Assembly: GCA_032718475.1 (NCBI GenBank)
Contig: JAUCBJ010007126.1
Location: 22,453 to 86,452 of the forward strand
From: Nemertoderma westbladi
Lineage: Eukaryota > Xenacoelomorpha > Nemertodermatida > Nemertodermatidae
DNA: 64,000 nt
Reading direction: 5' to 3'
In this document: positions 22,481-35,285 of the stretch, one piece after another
Layout: the number at the start of each line of letters is the position of its first letter
Numbering within the stretch: position 1 is the first letter of the stretch
Made by a program: the position numbers and the translations under genes
The notes under the pieces: generated by a model
Databases searched by the model: none
What the model was told of the DNA's origin: nothing
The model's input: the letters and a program-made list of their open reading frames with translations, nothing else

Positions 22481-25400
22481 TAGCCGTAATAATTGCAAAT
22501 TCAATGCTATGGATTAACTAAACCACCGCTAAAAATGGACCTAATTTTAATTCATTAAAGGGTAAAACGGTAAATAGGCTACTCCCTCTATAAAAGCATG
22601 AGGGTATAAAGAAGCCTTTGGGAGACAATATATCTACATATATATCATACATATATATACATATATCATCGAAATATATATATAATTGGCTGAACACTAA
22701 ACATTATTATTCAGTATTATTGTATAAAAAAATATCTGGAAAAATAGACATAACAACAAGACAAGTTAACAGAACGGGTAGATAAAGATGATGGATAAAT
22801 TGGAAGTTACATAAAGCAGATTCCTCAATAATTTTTTGATCTGAGATACTGTGGTTGCATCCCGGAAGGCCAATCCCCTCCAACATCATCTTTCTAGTTT
22901 ATTTGCTAATAATTTCTGGTACTACATGGTAACTGTCATAGGCAATGTCATTTTGTTGAGTGGGGTATACTGTATGTATATGGGTACCTTGTCCAGATCT
23001 GTAGGTTTGTCTCCATGGCTGACTAAATCAATGACAATTACAAGAATCTCTGTAAATGAAATAATTCATGAATTGTTCTTTATCATATCTTGATTGATAT
23101 TCAAATCTGACTTCACTAATATTCATCAATGTTTATCCAAACAGATTGTTATTTTGCTCACAATCTGCTAAGGTTTCCCTTCCCCTATGTCAAACTATGA
23201 GAGAAATGTTATCAAAATTCTAAGAAACTTTTTCTGTATTTTTTTGATGTTGAGAGGAACAGAACTGGTAGAAATCATAATAATGCAAAATATTGAATAT
23301 GTGCAATATTTTATAACTCAGCGTTTCCCATTAATTTGGCAAGCAAATTGCAGCTGCTAACTTACCATAGTATGAACCAACATCAATGAATCAACTTGAA
23401 ATTACATGAGGCAACAACCAATATAGTAATTAGTATGCTAGAAATCACCTTGTATGTTGTGTTGAGTCTTTGGCTCAGGAGACAGGTGATTCCTCATTAC
23501 AGATTAATTGCACGCACAGTGCACACACCTATTCAGATCAATAAATTGGACTCTTTGAAGTAAATATATCGCAGCATAATGGGGAATTAGTCAATTTGAC
23601 ATTCGCTACACATATCATATAATAACATGTAACTCATACTCCAGAAGATTTCACTTCCAAATTGACGCAACATGATTGAATTATTAATATATAAATAAAC
23701 TGTAATTATTATAAATGTAATTTATTTTACTACCGCGACAGCAAAAACAGGAACAAATATAAATAATAGTTACCATTATTATAAAGTAATGGTGCTTTCA
23801 TGGGTAACTAGCCACTAATCACCAACTGTAATGGAATGTTGCTTCAATTTTTGAGTGATTAAGTTATAATGAGATATGAATTTTCCAATCTGTAAATTTT
23901 TCCAAGTTCTTTATTTGTTTAGGATATCAGTGTGATGGATATTTATTTTTAATTGTGTTGTGAAACAGTGTTGTATCTTTGAAAAAGAGTTGAGTATAAA
24001 GTTGTCATAAAGTAGAAAGTGTTGTAGAAATCATTACTCCCTGCAGTGTAAAAGATAACAAAGTAATAAGTTTTCTGGATAACAGATAACTACTTAATTG
24101 TTGGTTTGTTAGTTTTCATCTAGGTCTCTATTAATTGATGATTACCAAAAGAAAGTTTAGTAAATGTAACTTTCTCCGAAATTAGTAAGATTGTAGCTGT
24201 GAGAGAAATGTAATAATTATATAACTTTCGTTGGACACAGCTTTGCAAAGTTGGCAATGACGTCCAGGTGGGATCGAAATGGTGACCTGCTGGTTGTAAG
24301 TCTGACGCTATATCTATACAGCTAGAGTACAGGTAGAATACAAGGTAGAAATACTACCGGGTACCTTGTATGTCTGCAATTTACGTCCTCCCATCAGTGA
24401 AACCACTGATTCTCCCATATCACAAATAATAGAAAATAATTGTTACAAAATTTTTTGGATAAGTCGCTATCAGAAGTGAAATGAAGCGAATAATTGCTAT
24501 TGGGATGTGAAGGTTGATGAAGATTGGGATAATTCTAGCTTATAAATTTAGTTATTTAAGTGGTAGGAAAGTGGTTTTGCAGCTAAGGTTGGGTCCTACA
24601 GTAGAAAAATTGTGTTTAAAATCATAGCACTTGCCGTCAACGCTGGCAGCACGATCGCTTCTCTGCATTCCAGATATTTTATGGCTTTTATTGATCACTG
24701 TTGGTAGATGTTATGAGACACTTATTCATTCATTTAGGATAATATACTTTATTATATGTATTTATTTTATTTTTGTATTTAGTGCTACTTGATTTTTTTA
24801 TTGAAATGTATTATATATGTATAATAAATATGTACCGTAGAATATATGTACCGTAGAATGGGGTGACTTGGGCCAGTTTTTAAATATAAATGATTTGCTT
24901 GTGAGATATGTATATTAATGGTGATTAGTCATCTCTGGTGGACAGATGCACTATACTAATCAATCAATCAATCAATAGAGCTCATAGAACTCGTATAATT
25001 AGCAAGTCGTAAGACTTGATTACTGTAAGAAAAAAAATCTACTGACTATTGGCTACTGACCTAGAGCAAAAACAGCGCTAACGATTTTGATGAAATTTTG
25101 CATGAACCATGAAAATAGATTTCTATGGGTACTTTTGAAATTGCGGTTTAAATTGAAACATCTCAACTTGTGTTAGTAAATACTGAAAGCTGGTAGTTTA
25201 GTACAGTAGTAACAGTAGGTATGTTAGTAAATACTGAAAGTCTGACTTTGTTTCTTGACTAATGTTTAATGTTTCCTCAGAATAATTATTTAAAATACAA
25301 AAAACAAAAATGTTACAATAAAGGAACAGGATTTGGCTATAGCAAAGCTAGTGTAGCTTATCATATTCCTGGGGGAAACGCGGAGTACTGGTGAGATGCG

Positions 25401-25867
25401 GGTGATGCAGGCATATTAGTCCATGGGCCAGCCAGCCTAGGGGATACTTTTTGGTAACCATCTGGAACTAATATTTTTGTGAAGACCTATCTTCTGGCCA
25501 TTCATTTTGATATGATAACAAATCTGAATCGGTAGCTGACTTGGTGTTATCACCGGTTGTCATGGAAATTGCAAAATATCAAACATGCTGTAGTAGTCTA
25601 AGAAATCAATATAAATTCATCACGTCTTCTGAAAAAGATAGCTACTGGGAAACCAAGGTTGGTAGATAGTGCAGATGGGAAACCATAAGGTTGTTACTCC
25701 GACTGTCAGAGATTCAGAGCCTACTATAAATTACTTGTGTTGTATACTTGTTTTGTATATGAAGAACATAACGCCGCAATATGCCTGTAGCGCATACACC
25801 AGTCAAGAATGCGAGCTGAATACCTCGATTTAAACCGAGCCAAACCAGAACTCACCTGCCTACCACC
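22481..25867. other. Long gene-poor AT-rich stretch
   Basis: No coding region supported. It holds an AT dinucleotide-rich patch at 22625-22685, a tRNA-like sequence at 24255-24325, a short duplication of tatgtaccgtagaat near 24829-24860, and a small AATC repeat near 24958-24976. Confidence 0.45.
24255..24325 (-). repeat. Possible tRNA-derived SINE head
   Basis: The reverse strand reads tagctgtatagatatagcg (A-box-like) and, about 30 bases later, atttcgatccca (B-box-like). The spacing fits a tRNA promoter. The outer stems are not convincing, so this is probably a SINE remnant. Confidence 0.35.
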
Positions 25868-28330
25868 ATGGCGACGGAATCAACTTTCGCGCCAAGATCA
25901 ACCCCGACGAACTCTTCCACCATGGCGACAGAATCAACTTTCGCGCTGAGATCAACCCCGATCTCTACTGACAGATCCGCCATGGCGACTGAATCAACTC
26001 TCACACCAACATCAACCCCAATCTCTTCGACCATGGTGACGGAATCAACTTTTGCACCAAGAACAACCCCGATCTCTTCCGACAGATCCACCATGGTGAC
26101 AGAATCAACTTTTGCGCCGAGATCAACCCAATCTCTTCCACCACAGCGACGGAATCAACTTTTGCGCCAAGATCAACCCTGATCTCATCCACCACATCGA
26201 TGGTATTAACTTTTGCACCAAGATCAACCACGATCTCTTCCACCATGGTGACGGAATCAACTGTTGCGCCGAGATCAACCCAGATCTCCTCCACCATGGT
26301 GACAGAATCAACTCTCGCACCGAGATCAACCCCGATCTCTTCCGCCATGGTGATGGAATCAACTGTTGCGCCGAGATCAACCCAGATCTCCTCCACCATG
26401 GTGACAGAATTAACTCTCGCGCCGAGATCAACCGTGATCTCTTCCGCCATGGTGACTGAATCAACTTTCACGCCGAGATCAACCCCGATCTCTTCTGCCA
26501 CAGCAACAGAATCAACTTTTGCACCGAGATCAACCCCTATCTCTTCCGCCATAGTAACAGAATCAACTTTCGTGCCAATATCAATCCCAACCTTTTCCAC
26601 CGCATTGTCGGCATCAACTTTCGCGCCAAGATCAACCCCGATCTCTTCCGCCACAGTGACAGAATCAACGTTTGCACCGAGATTAACCCCGATCTCTTCC
26701 GCCACGGCACCGGAATCAACTTTCGTGCCAATATTGATCCCTATCTTTTCTGCCACATCGTCGTAATCAATTTTCGCGCTGAGACCACTCTTGATCTCTT
26801 CCGCCACAGCAACAGAATCCATTTTCATGCCAAGATCAACCTTGATCTCTTCTGCCACAGCAACAGAATCAACTTTTGCGTCGAGAACAACCCTTACCTA
26901 TTCTGACAGATCCGACACGGTGATGGAATCAACCCTGATCTCTTCCACTACAGCGACGGAATCAACTTTCACGCCAATATCAAACCCGATCTCTTCCACC
27001 ATGGTGATGGAATCAACTATTGCGCCAATATCGATCCTGATCTCTTTCGCCATAGTGACGGAATCAACATTTGCACCAAGATTAACCCCGATCTCTTCCG
27101 CCATGGCGCCGGAATCAACTGTTGCGCCGAGATCAACCCAGATCTCCTCCACCATGGTGACAGAATCAACTCTCGCGCCGAGATCAACCCCGATCTCTTC
27201 CGCCACAGTGACTGAATCAACTTTCATGCCGAGATCAACCCCGATCTCTTCTGCCACAGCAACAGAATCAACTTTCGCACCGAGATCAATCCCGATCTCT
27301 TCTGCCATGGTGACAGAATCAACTTTCGCGCCAATATCGATCCCGATCTCTTCCACCGCATCGTCGGAATCATCTTTTGCGCCAAGATCAACCCCAATCT
27401 CTTCCGCCACAGTGACCGAATCAACGTTTGCACTGAGATTAACCCCGATCTCTTCCGCCATTGCACCGGAATCAACTTTCGCACCAATATCGATCCCTAT
27501 CTTTTTCCGCCACATCATCGGAATCAATTTTCGCCCTGAGATCACTCTCGATCTCTTCCGCCACAGCAACGGAATCCATTTTCATGCCGAGATCAACCCT
27601 GATCTCTTCCGCCACAGCAACAGAATCAACTTTGGCATCGAGAACAACCCCTACCTATTCTGACAGATCCGACACGGTGATGGAATCAACCCTGATCTCT
27701 TCCACCACAGTGACGGAATCAACTTTCACGCCAATATCAACCCCGATCTCTTCCACCATGGTGATGGAATCAACTATTGCGCCAATATCGATCCTGATCT
27801 CTTTCACCATAGTGACAGAATCAACGTTTGCACCAAGATTAACCCTGATCTCTTCCGCCATGGCGCCGGAATCAACTTTCGCACCAATATCGATCCCTAT
27901 CTCTTCCGCCACTGCCACATCGCCGGAATCAACTTTCGCGCTGAGATCACTCTCAATCTCTTCCACCACGGTGATGGAATAAATTTTCGTGATGAGATCA
28001 ACCCCGATCTCTTCTGCCACAGCAATGGAATCAACCTTCGCAATGAGCCCAATTTTCATATCAAGTACAACCCTGATCTATTCTGACAGATCCGACATGG
28101 CGGTGGAATCAATTTTCATGCCGAGATCAACCCTGATCTCTTCCGACAGATCTGACACAGCGATGGAATCAACTTTCGCGCCGATATCAACCACAATCTC
28201 TTCTGCCATGGCGATGGGATCAACTTTCACGCCGAGATCAACCATGTTCTCTTCCGCCACAGTGACAGGATCAACTTTCACACCTATATCAACTCCAATT
28301 TCTTCTATCACGGCGATTTGATCAACTTCA
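25868..28330 (+). repeat. 51-bp coding-capable minisatellite (17-residue repeat)
   Basis: About 48 tandem units of 51 bp, each encoding on the plus strand variants of VTESTFAPRSTPISSTM, a Ser/Thr/Pro-rich 17-residue repeat. The reverse strand is also largely open and reads variants of EEIGVDLGAKVDSVTMA. Both strands contain only a few stops and frame changes. A block of about 757 bp starting at 26881 is repeated at 27638, so there is a higher-order duplication. Many units contain the strong initiation context ccaccATGg. The array runs directly into LINE-derived sequence after 28440, so it may be an internal repeat of that element's ORF1, but no intact gene can be defined. Confidence 0.85.
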
Positions 28331-28439
28331 GCGCAGATGTCGACCATGATTCCTTCCTCAATGGTAACGGGGTCAACAGCAACAGTTGGGATACTCCCAT
28401 CTAGGATATCTACATCCACTGCGATGGATAGCTATGTTG

Positions 28440-30020
28440 AGTTGACACCCTTTGTAAACCAAATCCCAAGTCAGGTAGGCCCGGGAAACCATACAGCCGA
28501 TGGACCTGGCCTGGGGATGTTCGAGGAGTGACCCTGAACCACGTGCCCCAGATATGGACACCACAACACAATATGTTGGAACTGGAATGGGGTTTGTCTT
28601 AAATTATATATCTAATAATAACGACCCAACTCTTTTAACAACTAGTAATTACTTGCAAAGGGCCACACAAGTACAATGTACTCAGAATGCTAACTCATTA
28701 GACTATCTCCCCATCCCACCATCACAGTCTTTCTGCCCCACAAATTCCACGCTATCAACATTGCAAACCAATCCAATAATGATAAACACGCCCATCTCTT
28801 ATAGCAATTTAACAGTAACACCCTCTTCAGCATGTCATAATGCCATTAAAATTCACAATTTTCCCCAAGAATACCCTTAGCTACAAAGAATACAGACGCC
28901 CCTTCCAGAGACATCAAAGCTTACAAAATATAAAAATAAAAAGGGATGAAAACTATTTAAGGCCAATGGAGAGTGAGTGCCCTGTGAGTAAATCACAAAG
29001 GTTATCAGAACAGCTTTCAATTCAGCCTCCTGTAGCATCCAGTAGACCATTTACCAGAAGCCAGGGATGTGTTCCTATTACATCATCACATTATCATACA
29101 CCATTAACTAGAACTACAGCACTTGGAAATACCTTGAGAGATAATACTTACCATGCAGAGGCAGTATATACTGGACAAACAATATACACACCCACAGACT
29201 GTGGGGTGTTTATTTGTATGTATGGGCTCGCAGTTGCACATCAAACCAATCACATACAAAGTTACCATGATGACACCAGGGCTATAAAAAGTTGGCTGAG
29301 GAGATCATTAGATGATTGCCGTTTCGAAACTCAAGATTCCCCCCTAACCTGTGAGAAACAAAATAATAAGGAACTCCTGTTTGAACCTGAAACTGTGTTC
29401 CAGACACCCCATAAACCTATACAGACAATACAGGTACAAAAATACAAATCTCAAAAAATGATGCCCTAAGACAAACTGAAAGGTCATCAACTACGTTGCA
29501 TAGGCTGCTAGATGACATGAAGAGGATTAAGCAACTTTCCAAACGTAAAGAACAGATCAAAAATCAAAACAAATTAAGCAAATCAGATGGAAATCAACTA
29601 TGTGACCATCTGTTCACTGAAGTAAAAAAACTATGTCCCCCGTACAAAGTGTTTCTTACCAATTAAGAAACAGGCAGACATTGAATGAAGTATCAATTGA
29701 TATTATTGAATTACTACACGCAATTGATGAACACATGTTGACAGATGCTTGTATAAAAAGACTCAATAAGGACAATGGGTCACCTGTGAATGAACATTCT
29801 ATAGATATGGTACATAAATAAATGCTGTCTGTTGTGGCCACTATTCAATCTCGATAAGTGTAAAATTGAAAATGATAATAGTAAACTGCAGAGTAGGCTG
29901 AAGGAACTCTCTGGTGAACTTGAACTAGAACGGCATGCCAGACTAATGACTAATGACAAAAACTCTGGGACTAGTCCTACAATTGCGCCAATAAAAGATA
30001 AGTTATTTTTGGTAAAATAA
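28440..30020 (+). pseudogene. LINE ORF1 region with Ulp1-like cysteine protease segment
   Basis: Broken frames at 28500-28880, 28840-29469, 29633-29821 and 29832-30020. The second includes IYTPTDCGVFICMYGLAVAHQTNH...DTRAIKSWLRRSL. This matches the C-terminal part of the Ulp1/SENP (C48) fold, in which the nucleophile Cys lies in DCGVF and an Arg-containing helix follows. The upstream His-Trp and Asp of the catalytic triad are not visible, so the domain is truncated or eroded. The third and fourth pieces are Lys/Glu-rich and could be coiled coil (residues around SKLQSRLKELSGELELERHARL). It lies upstream of an APE endonuclease in the same orientation, as expected of an ORF1. Confidence 0.6.
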
Positions 30021-30689
30021 ACTTACCATTCGAGGTTAAGACCCCTAGATCCCTTCCTATAATAAATGTATAAAAACTCTATACATACTATCCATACTAT
30101 ACATACTATACTATACAAACAAATTCGAGCCCAAATCTGCAAACTACTGAGATATCACAAATATCACTCAAAAGAAGTGAACAGAGACTAACACAAAATA
30201 AAAATAGGGTTCCACAAACCTATAATGTTATACCCCGTATATTGCATGAAAGCAGCGAAGTAAGGCCAATAGGTAAAAATGCCAGAATTTTACAGACTCA
30301 TACAGAGATACCACAAAAATCACTTGAAAGAAAATCAGAGCATCTAACATGTGCCAATGCAAGAAAATATACTCCCATCTTTATTAATTATTATTAATTA
30401 ACGGCGACAAAATTGTCATATATTTTCTTATAGAATATAGGCTTAGCTATTGTGCAGTTTATTAACGGTATCATTTAGTGTATGGTGGGTAGGCTTAGGG
30501 TTAGGGTTGCGACACATACCTGTATGTTTAGCATGTATTTATATTTGTTTGTGTTTGTGTGTTTGTTGTTCTTTCGATGACCCTAGGGGTCGAGAAATAT
30601 TTTGGGCTAAATGTCCTGATTCTATATTTTTTATTGGGGGTGTAAGACTCCTGTTCTTCCTTTAATTTAATTTAATATATACATACCAA

Positions 30690-30962
30690 CCCCCTGTTAG
30701 TCAGTATGTCGTTAACATCAATTATCTTTATTAATGGCATAAATCGTAATAATACAGATGATGACATAACTACATACCTTGAATCAAGAGGAGTAATGGT
30801 TAATTGGATGACAACACACATCCATAATGATTAAAAAATTATGAAGGTTGGTATAAATAGAGACAACCTGGATGGTGTTTTTTATCAGCAAATTTCTGGC
30901 CTGTGGGAATCACCTGCAGAGAGTGGCACTATCATAGAAAATGAGCAGGCAATGGTAGAATG
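30690..30962 (+). pseudogene. LINE ORF1 C-terminal RRM-like segment
   Basis: The frame reads SLTSIIFINGINRNNTDDDITTYLESRGVMVNWMTTH, a stop, then KVGINRDNLDGVFYQQISGLWESP. The pattern 'ING...DDI..YL...G' followed later by a Trp-containing end is typical of the small RNA-binding-like domain at the end of ORF1 of CR1-like LINEs. It directly precedes the endonuclease segment. Confidence 0.5.
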
Positions 30963-31094
30963 ACAAACAGCGAAGTTTATACTCACACAGTCAAACAAAC
31001 CAAGCATATTGTAAACATTATATTTAAAATATGCAAACAAGAGGATGGCAGTGGCAGTAGTGGAAATGGCATAAACTATTCAAGCAAAAATGAA

Positions 31095-32606
31095 GCATAT
31101 CTGCAGTCAAATGTAATAAATCTAAATATTGAAACCTTTAATTGTAGGGGGATAATGGTTAATCTCGACTATATGGACAACATTATTACAAGAACTTGAT
31201 ATCTGTACTATACAGGAACATTGGTGTGATGGTCTAGAGGCCAAAAAATATATAAAGGAGCGATATAAAGATACTTTTCATAGCGAATTCCTAATCAGTT
31301 CTCTAATGGGAAATCCCAATCAAAAAAGAGGTGCAGGTGGAATAGCCCTACGAGTAAGGAAAACATCTCTAGAACATTATACTAAGATAGAATCAGAAGA
31401 TGATATAATTGCCATTAAGTTCAAGTGTAACACAAATCAGCAAGAGTACATATTCATTTGCGGCTATGCTCCTGATTTCTCAAAACTAATTGTGAAATAT
31501 GACTCCTTTCTTGGGTGATTGAATGCTATCCTACATGCCAATCCTGGTGCTATACCATACATTATGTTGGATGCAAATGCGGATTTAGGTGACAGGCAAG
31601 GACCACGTTTTTAGAGGTAAAATCCCACACTTAGAGGGATTCGTCTAAATGAATTCATAGACTCTGAGGGTCTTGTTGCCATAGATACAATGTCATTTTT
31701 TGGAGGCCCACATAGTACATACTATGGTCCATATGGGGAATCATATATTGACCACATACTAACAACGAAAGGTGGTGCCAATATCGTAACTGAAGGTAGG
31801 GTGCATCAAATGGATGTCCTAGAGAATAACTCTGATCATGTACCATTAATGGCTACTATTAAAATTCCTAACACAGAGTACATTCCAAAACACGGTCATA
31901 CTTGATTATTGGATCTTCCACAAAGATATAATTGCAAAAGAGTTACAGAGGAACAGCTAAACTCCTATGAATTAGAGGTTTCAGAAAAATTGGATGAACT
32001 AGAATTAACTTTTGGGAAAAATTTTATAACATGGGATTATTCTAAACTTAATAGATATATGGAATCTATTCAGTGTTGTATATTGACTGCAACTAAAAAC
32101 CATATTCCTATTAGTAAACCTTCTAGAAAAACCAAAAATATAAGGATACGGCAAAAATATAAGGATACGGCATAAATTCCTTACACAGAGATCAAAAATA
32201 ACGAAGTAACTTTACAACATCTGGAAGAGCCGAGGGAAGGAGGACTTAGATGAATATGCGACAGCTTTCAAAGAATCAAAGCGCTCACTACGGCACCTAT
32301 GAAACTGGTTAAGAAGGTCCCAAATATTACAATAAGTAGCTACTATAGGCGAAGTCCACGTGAATTTTGGAAGAACTTTACTAAAGCAGAATCCCTAATG
32401 GAACACTACCAAAAAGCAATGTAAGTAAATGAAAGGGATAACCAGAATCTATAAAAAACAAAGGCACTGTTAAAACTAAAGACTACAAATAAAACATCAC
32501 CAACTATACCACCACAAACAGTTAGACTAGCAATTATGTCTATAAACAAGGGTAAAGCACCAGACCTGGAAAATCTGTCTGTTGAACACTTATTAAATCT
32601 AAATAT
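31095..32606 (+). pseudogene. LINE ORF2: APE endonuclease and start of RT, interrupted by transposon
   Basis: Frames at 30960-31905 read LNIETFNCRGI (first catalytic Asn), ICTIQEHW (catalytic Glu, after a frameshift), GGIALRVRK, IMLDANADLG (DxN box), SYIDHILTTKG and NNSDHVPLMATIKI (SDH box). This is a complete but broken exonuclease-endonuclease-phosphatase domain. The linker follows at 31909-32175, and the RT start at 32536-32606 reads INKGKAPDLENLSVEHLL. A DNA transposon is inserted at 32607 with its 6-bp target duplication. Only a short, doubtful continuation is visible after 38866, so the rest of the RT is deleted. Confidence 0.8.
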
Positions 32607-33161
32607 TACGGAAGCCCATAGCGGTCATCATTTCACACACACAATGTGTGTCGCAACTGTGCTTTACATTTACATTTTGGAGTGTGTGTGCGTGTCATTG
32701 TGTGTGTGTGCGTGTCATTGTATGTGTGTGCGTGTCATGATATGTGTGTGCGTGTCATGATATGTGTGTGTGGGGGTGTCATGATATGTGTGTGCGTGTC
32801 ATGATATATGTGTGCGTGTCATGATATGTGTGTGTGTGTCATGATATGTGTGTGCGTGTCATGATATGTGTGTGCGTGTCATGATATGTGTGTGCGTGTC
32901 ATGATATGTGTGTGCGTGTCATGATATGTGTGTGCGTGTCATGATAGGTGTGTGCGTGTCATTGGGTGTGTGTGCGTGTCATGATATGTGTGTGCGTGTC
33001 ATGATATGTGTGTGCGTGTCATGATATGTGTGTGTGTGTCATTGTGGGTGTGTGTGCGTGTCATGATATGTGTGTGGGTGTCATGATATGTGTGTGCGTG
33101 TCATGATGATTGTCATGCCCCGTAATGGTCAAAATAAAAAGGCGGGAAATTCAATCAAATA
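32607..33161 (+). repeat. Left terminal inverted repeat with subterminal 20-bp array
   Basis: Terminal ~85 bp, then about 21 copies of tgtgtgcgtgtcatgata-type units (20 bp, 32680-33105), then the inner block ending caatcaaa. It is the reverse complement of 38260-38866 apart from array length and unit variants. Confidence 0.9.
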
Positions 33162-33346
33162 TTTTCAACTGACTGGTAGAATCTAAATTCTGTACCGGTA
33201 GGTAATCACTACACGCAGAGGCCCGTACTGCAGTACTGTCTTACTATAGTAGGCAGGTAGGCTACCAGTAGTAATTACTGAAGTACAGTAGCAGTTGACC
33301 TGTCTGAAGTAAGGATCAACATCAGCGGCCACTCTTCCATATCAAT

Positions 33347-34498
33347 ATGATGCCTTGTTGGATGTTAAATATTATTAGTGTTTGCTTCAGTATAAACTTA
33401 TCAAATGGCGAAACTTGCCGTATTTTAGGTCGCCTTGGAGTAAACGTGAGCGATAAAACATTGCGGCGAAGACAAGCTGATCTGGGACTTAAAAGGAAGG
33501 GGTCATTCAATGGTTTCTCTGATGAGTTAATACGGGAGATTTTAAAAACTCTAAATGGTGTTGGATCCAGTTGGGGTTACCGCCACTTATGGCACCATCT
33601 ACGCCTGAAGGGCTATGTGGTTCCGCGGAGAGAAGTGGAGTGTCTATTACGTTGTATAGACCCTGAAGCAAGCGAACTCTGAAAACGCCACAAACTTCAA
33701 CGCCGCCGGTACCGCACTCTAGGACCCAATGCGGTTTGGCATAGCGATGGCTATGATAAACTCAAACCATTTGGATTTCCCATCCATGCATGCGTTGATG
33801 GTTGGTCGCGGTTTGTTGTCTGGTTGGAGCTAACTAGAACCAATAATGAGCCCCATGTCATTTGTGACTTCTACCTCGATGCAGTAAAAACATTCGGTAG
33901 TCCTATTCGTCTAGAAACAGACAGGGGCACGGAGAATGGAGTCATGGCGGCAGCCCAGTCGTACTTTCACGGTTCTATTAACGCACATCGTTATGTTAAA
34001 TCGTGTCACAACCAACGCGTGGAATGTTGGTGGGCTCATTTACGTAAACAGTGGTCTAATTTTTGGATTGCTTTCTTTAGAGATATTATTGAACAAGGCT
34101 TATATAATCCCATTGATGAACTACAGAAAGATTTAATTTGGTTTACTTTTTCCCCATTACTACGTAGCCAACTTAAAGACATCTTAATGCACTGGAACAG
34201 TCACCCGATTAGAAGAAGTCGACACGACACCATCAGCGGTAAACCTTTAATCAACTTTCTGAACCCGGAGATTCAGGGAGGATTACCGAACCTTTCTAAG
34301 TGTATAGAAGGTGATGCCTGGAACGAAGTAGATGATTACGTCCAGAACCATAGACCACCGATCGACATAGAAAGTGACATATTGGGTTATTATTGTAACT
34401 ATATTCGACAGACATTAGGGTGGAGCGAAACACCACGGAACACAGAGGAAGCCCTAAATCGCTATTGCGTTTTACGGAGACATTTTGAGATAGTTTAA
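33347..34498 (+). pseudogene. DDE transposase (IS3/retroviral-integrase fold), one in-frame stop
   Basis: One frame of 383 codons interrupted only by TGA at 33680-33682. The N-terminal part (about residues 18-55, ETCRILGRLGVNVSDKTLRRR) looks like a helix-turn-helix for end binding. The catalytic core follows: D134 in WHSDGYDKLKPFG, a DGWSR strand, D192 in ETDRGTENG, and E226 in NQRVECWW, giving D-D-33-E. The C-terminal part (RKQWSNFWIAFFRDI..GLYNPIDELQKDLIWFTF) is typical of the animal integrase-core family related to IS3 transposases. The enzyme would cut the element's ends and join them to target DNA in the nucleus. The lone stop looks like a single-base change from an Arg codon, so the gene decayed recently or is read through. 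The start is the first ATG of the frame; an upstream exon is not excluded. Confidence 0.88.
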
Positions 34499-35285
34499 AT
34501 TCTGCTACTGTAGTTTTCATTTTCTTAATACCGCATATATAATTATGTTTTTGTATAACAATAACTTGAGCTTTTATTACCAAGCTTTTTAAAGCCAGCT
34601 TTTTAGTAAGTATACTGTTACTGTAGTAGTTTGGGGTCTGGGGCAGATATCCCAGCGGTGCGCAATGCAATGCGCGTGATAGGCCTAGTGAAAGCGCGCT
34701 ACCTATTTACAATGCACTAATGGTGGGTCGCTAGTACATGTTGGTTGATTCCCCCAGAAAAACTGTAAAACACCCCCCCCCCCCCCCCCTCATTAAAGAT
34801 AGATTCACAAATATTATTTATTATAAAATACTGGGGGAAAATGTAGAACTTTTTTCACTAATCTCGAGGTATGTATTTTATTAAATTGGCACCTTTTCCG
34901 CGTAAATCTTAGGTAAAAAGAAAGAACGAAATATACCCCTAGTGTTACAAAATAAATTTTATTTACTTGTGTGGAATTAATTGTGTGTTAAATAATTGAA
35001 TGTTCTGGAATATTTAATTTAAGTAGAGAGCAGCTCAACTACAAACCAATATTGGATATTGACATCCGTTTTGAAGTACTTTGCCACTAAAGTTGCAATA
35101 ACTTTTGAGTATATGCATGGATTTTGCTCAAATTGCGTGCAAACCTTTTCTACTTAGATTCTCTTTCGATTCATGTAATAAAATTTAAGAAATTATTTTA
35201 AGAAAAAATTAACAATTTAAGAATAAAAGCTTTTACGGCCCTCGTTTTGTTATTAAGTAAGTACAACTACAACAAGTAAGTTTTA
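34499..35285. other. Non-coding interior of the transposon
   Basis: No gene seen. A run of about 18 C bases lies at 34772-34789. This region and the MITE separate the converging transposase and HECT genes. No polyadenylation signal could be assigned with confidence. Confidence 0.4.

Noticed and set aside
32536-32760. 74-codon frame crossing the left TIR
   Set aside because: Joins the LINE remnant to the transposon TIR by chance and ends in the GT repeat.
32640-33105. CRISPR-like regular repeat
   Set aside because: Units are contiguous with no unique spacers, the same array occurs inverted in the other TIR, and the genome is eukaryotic.
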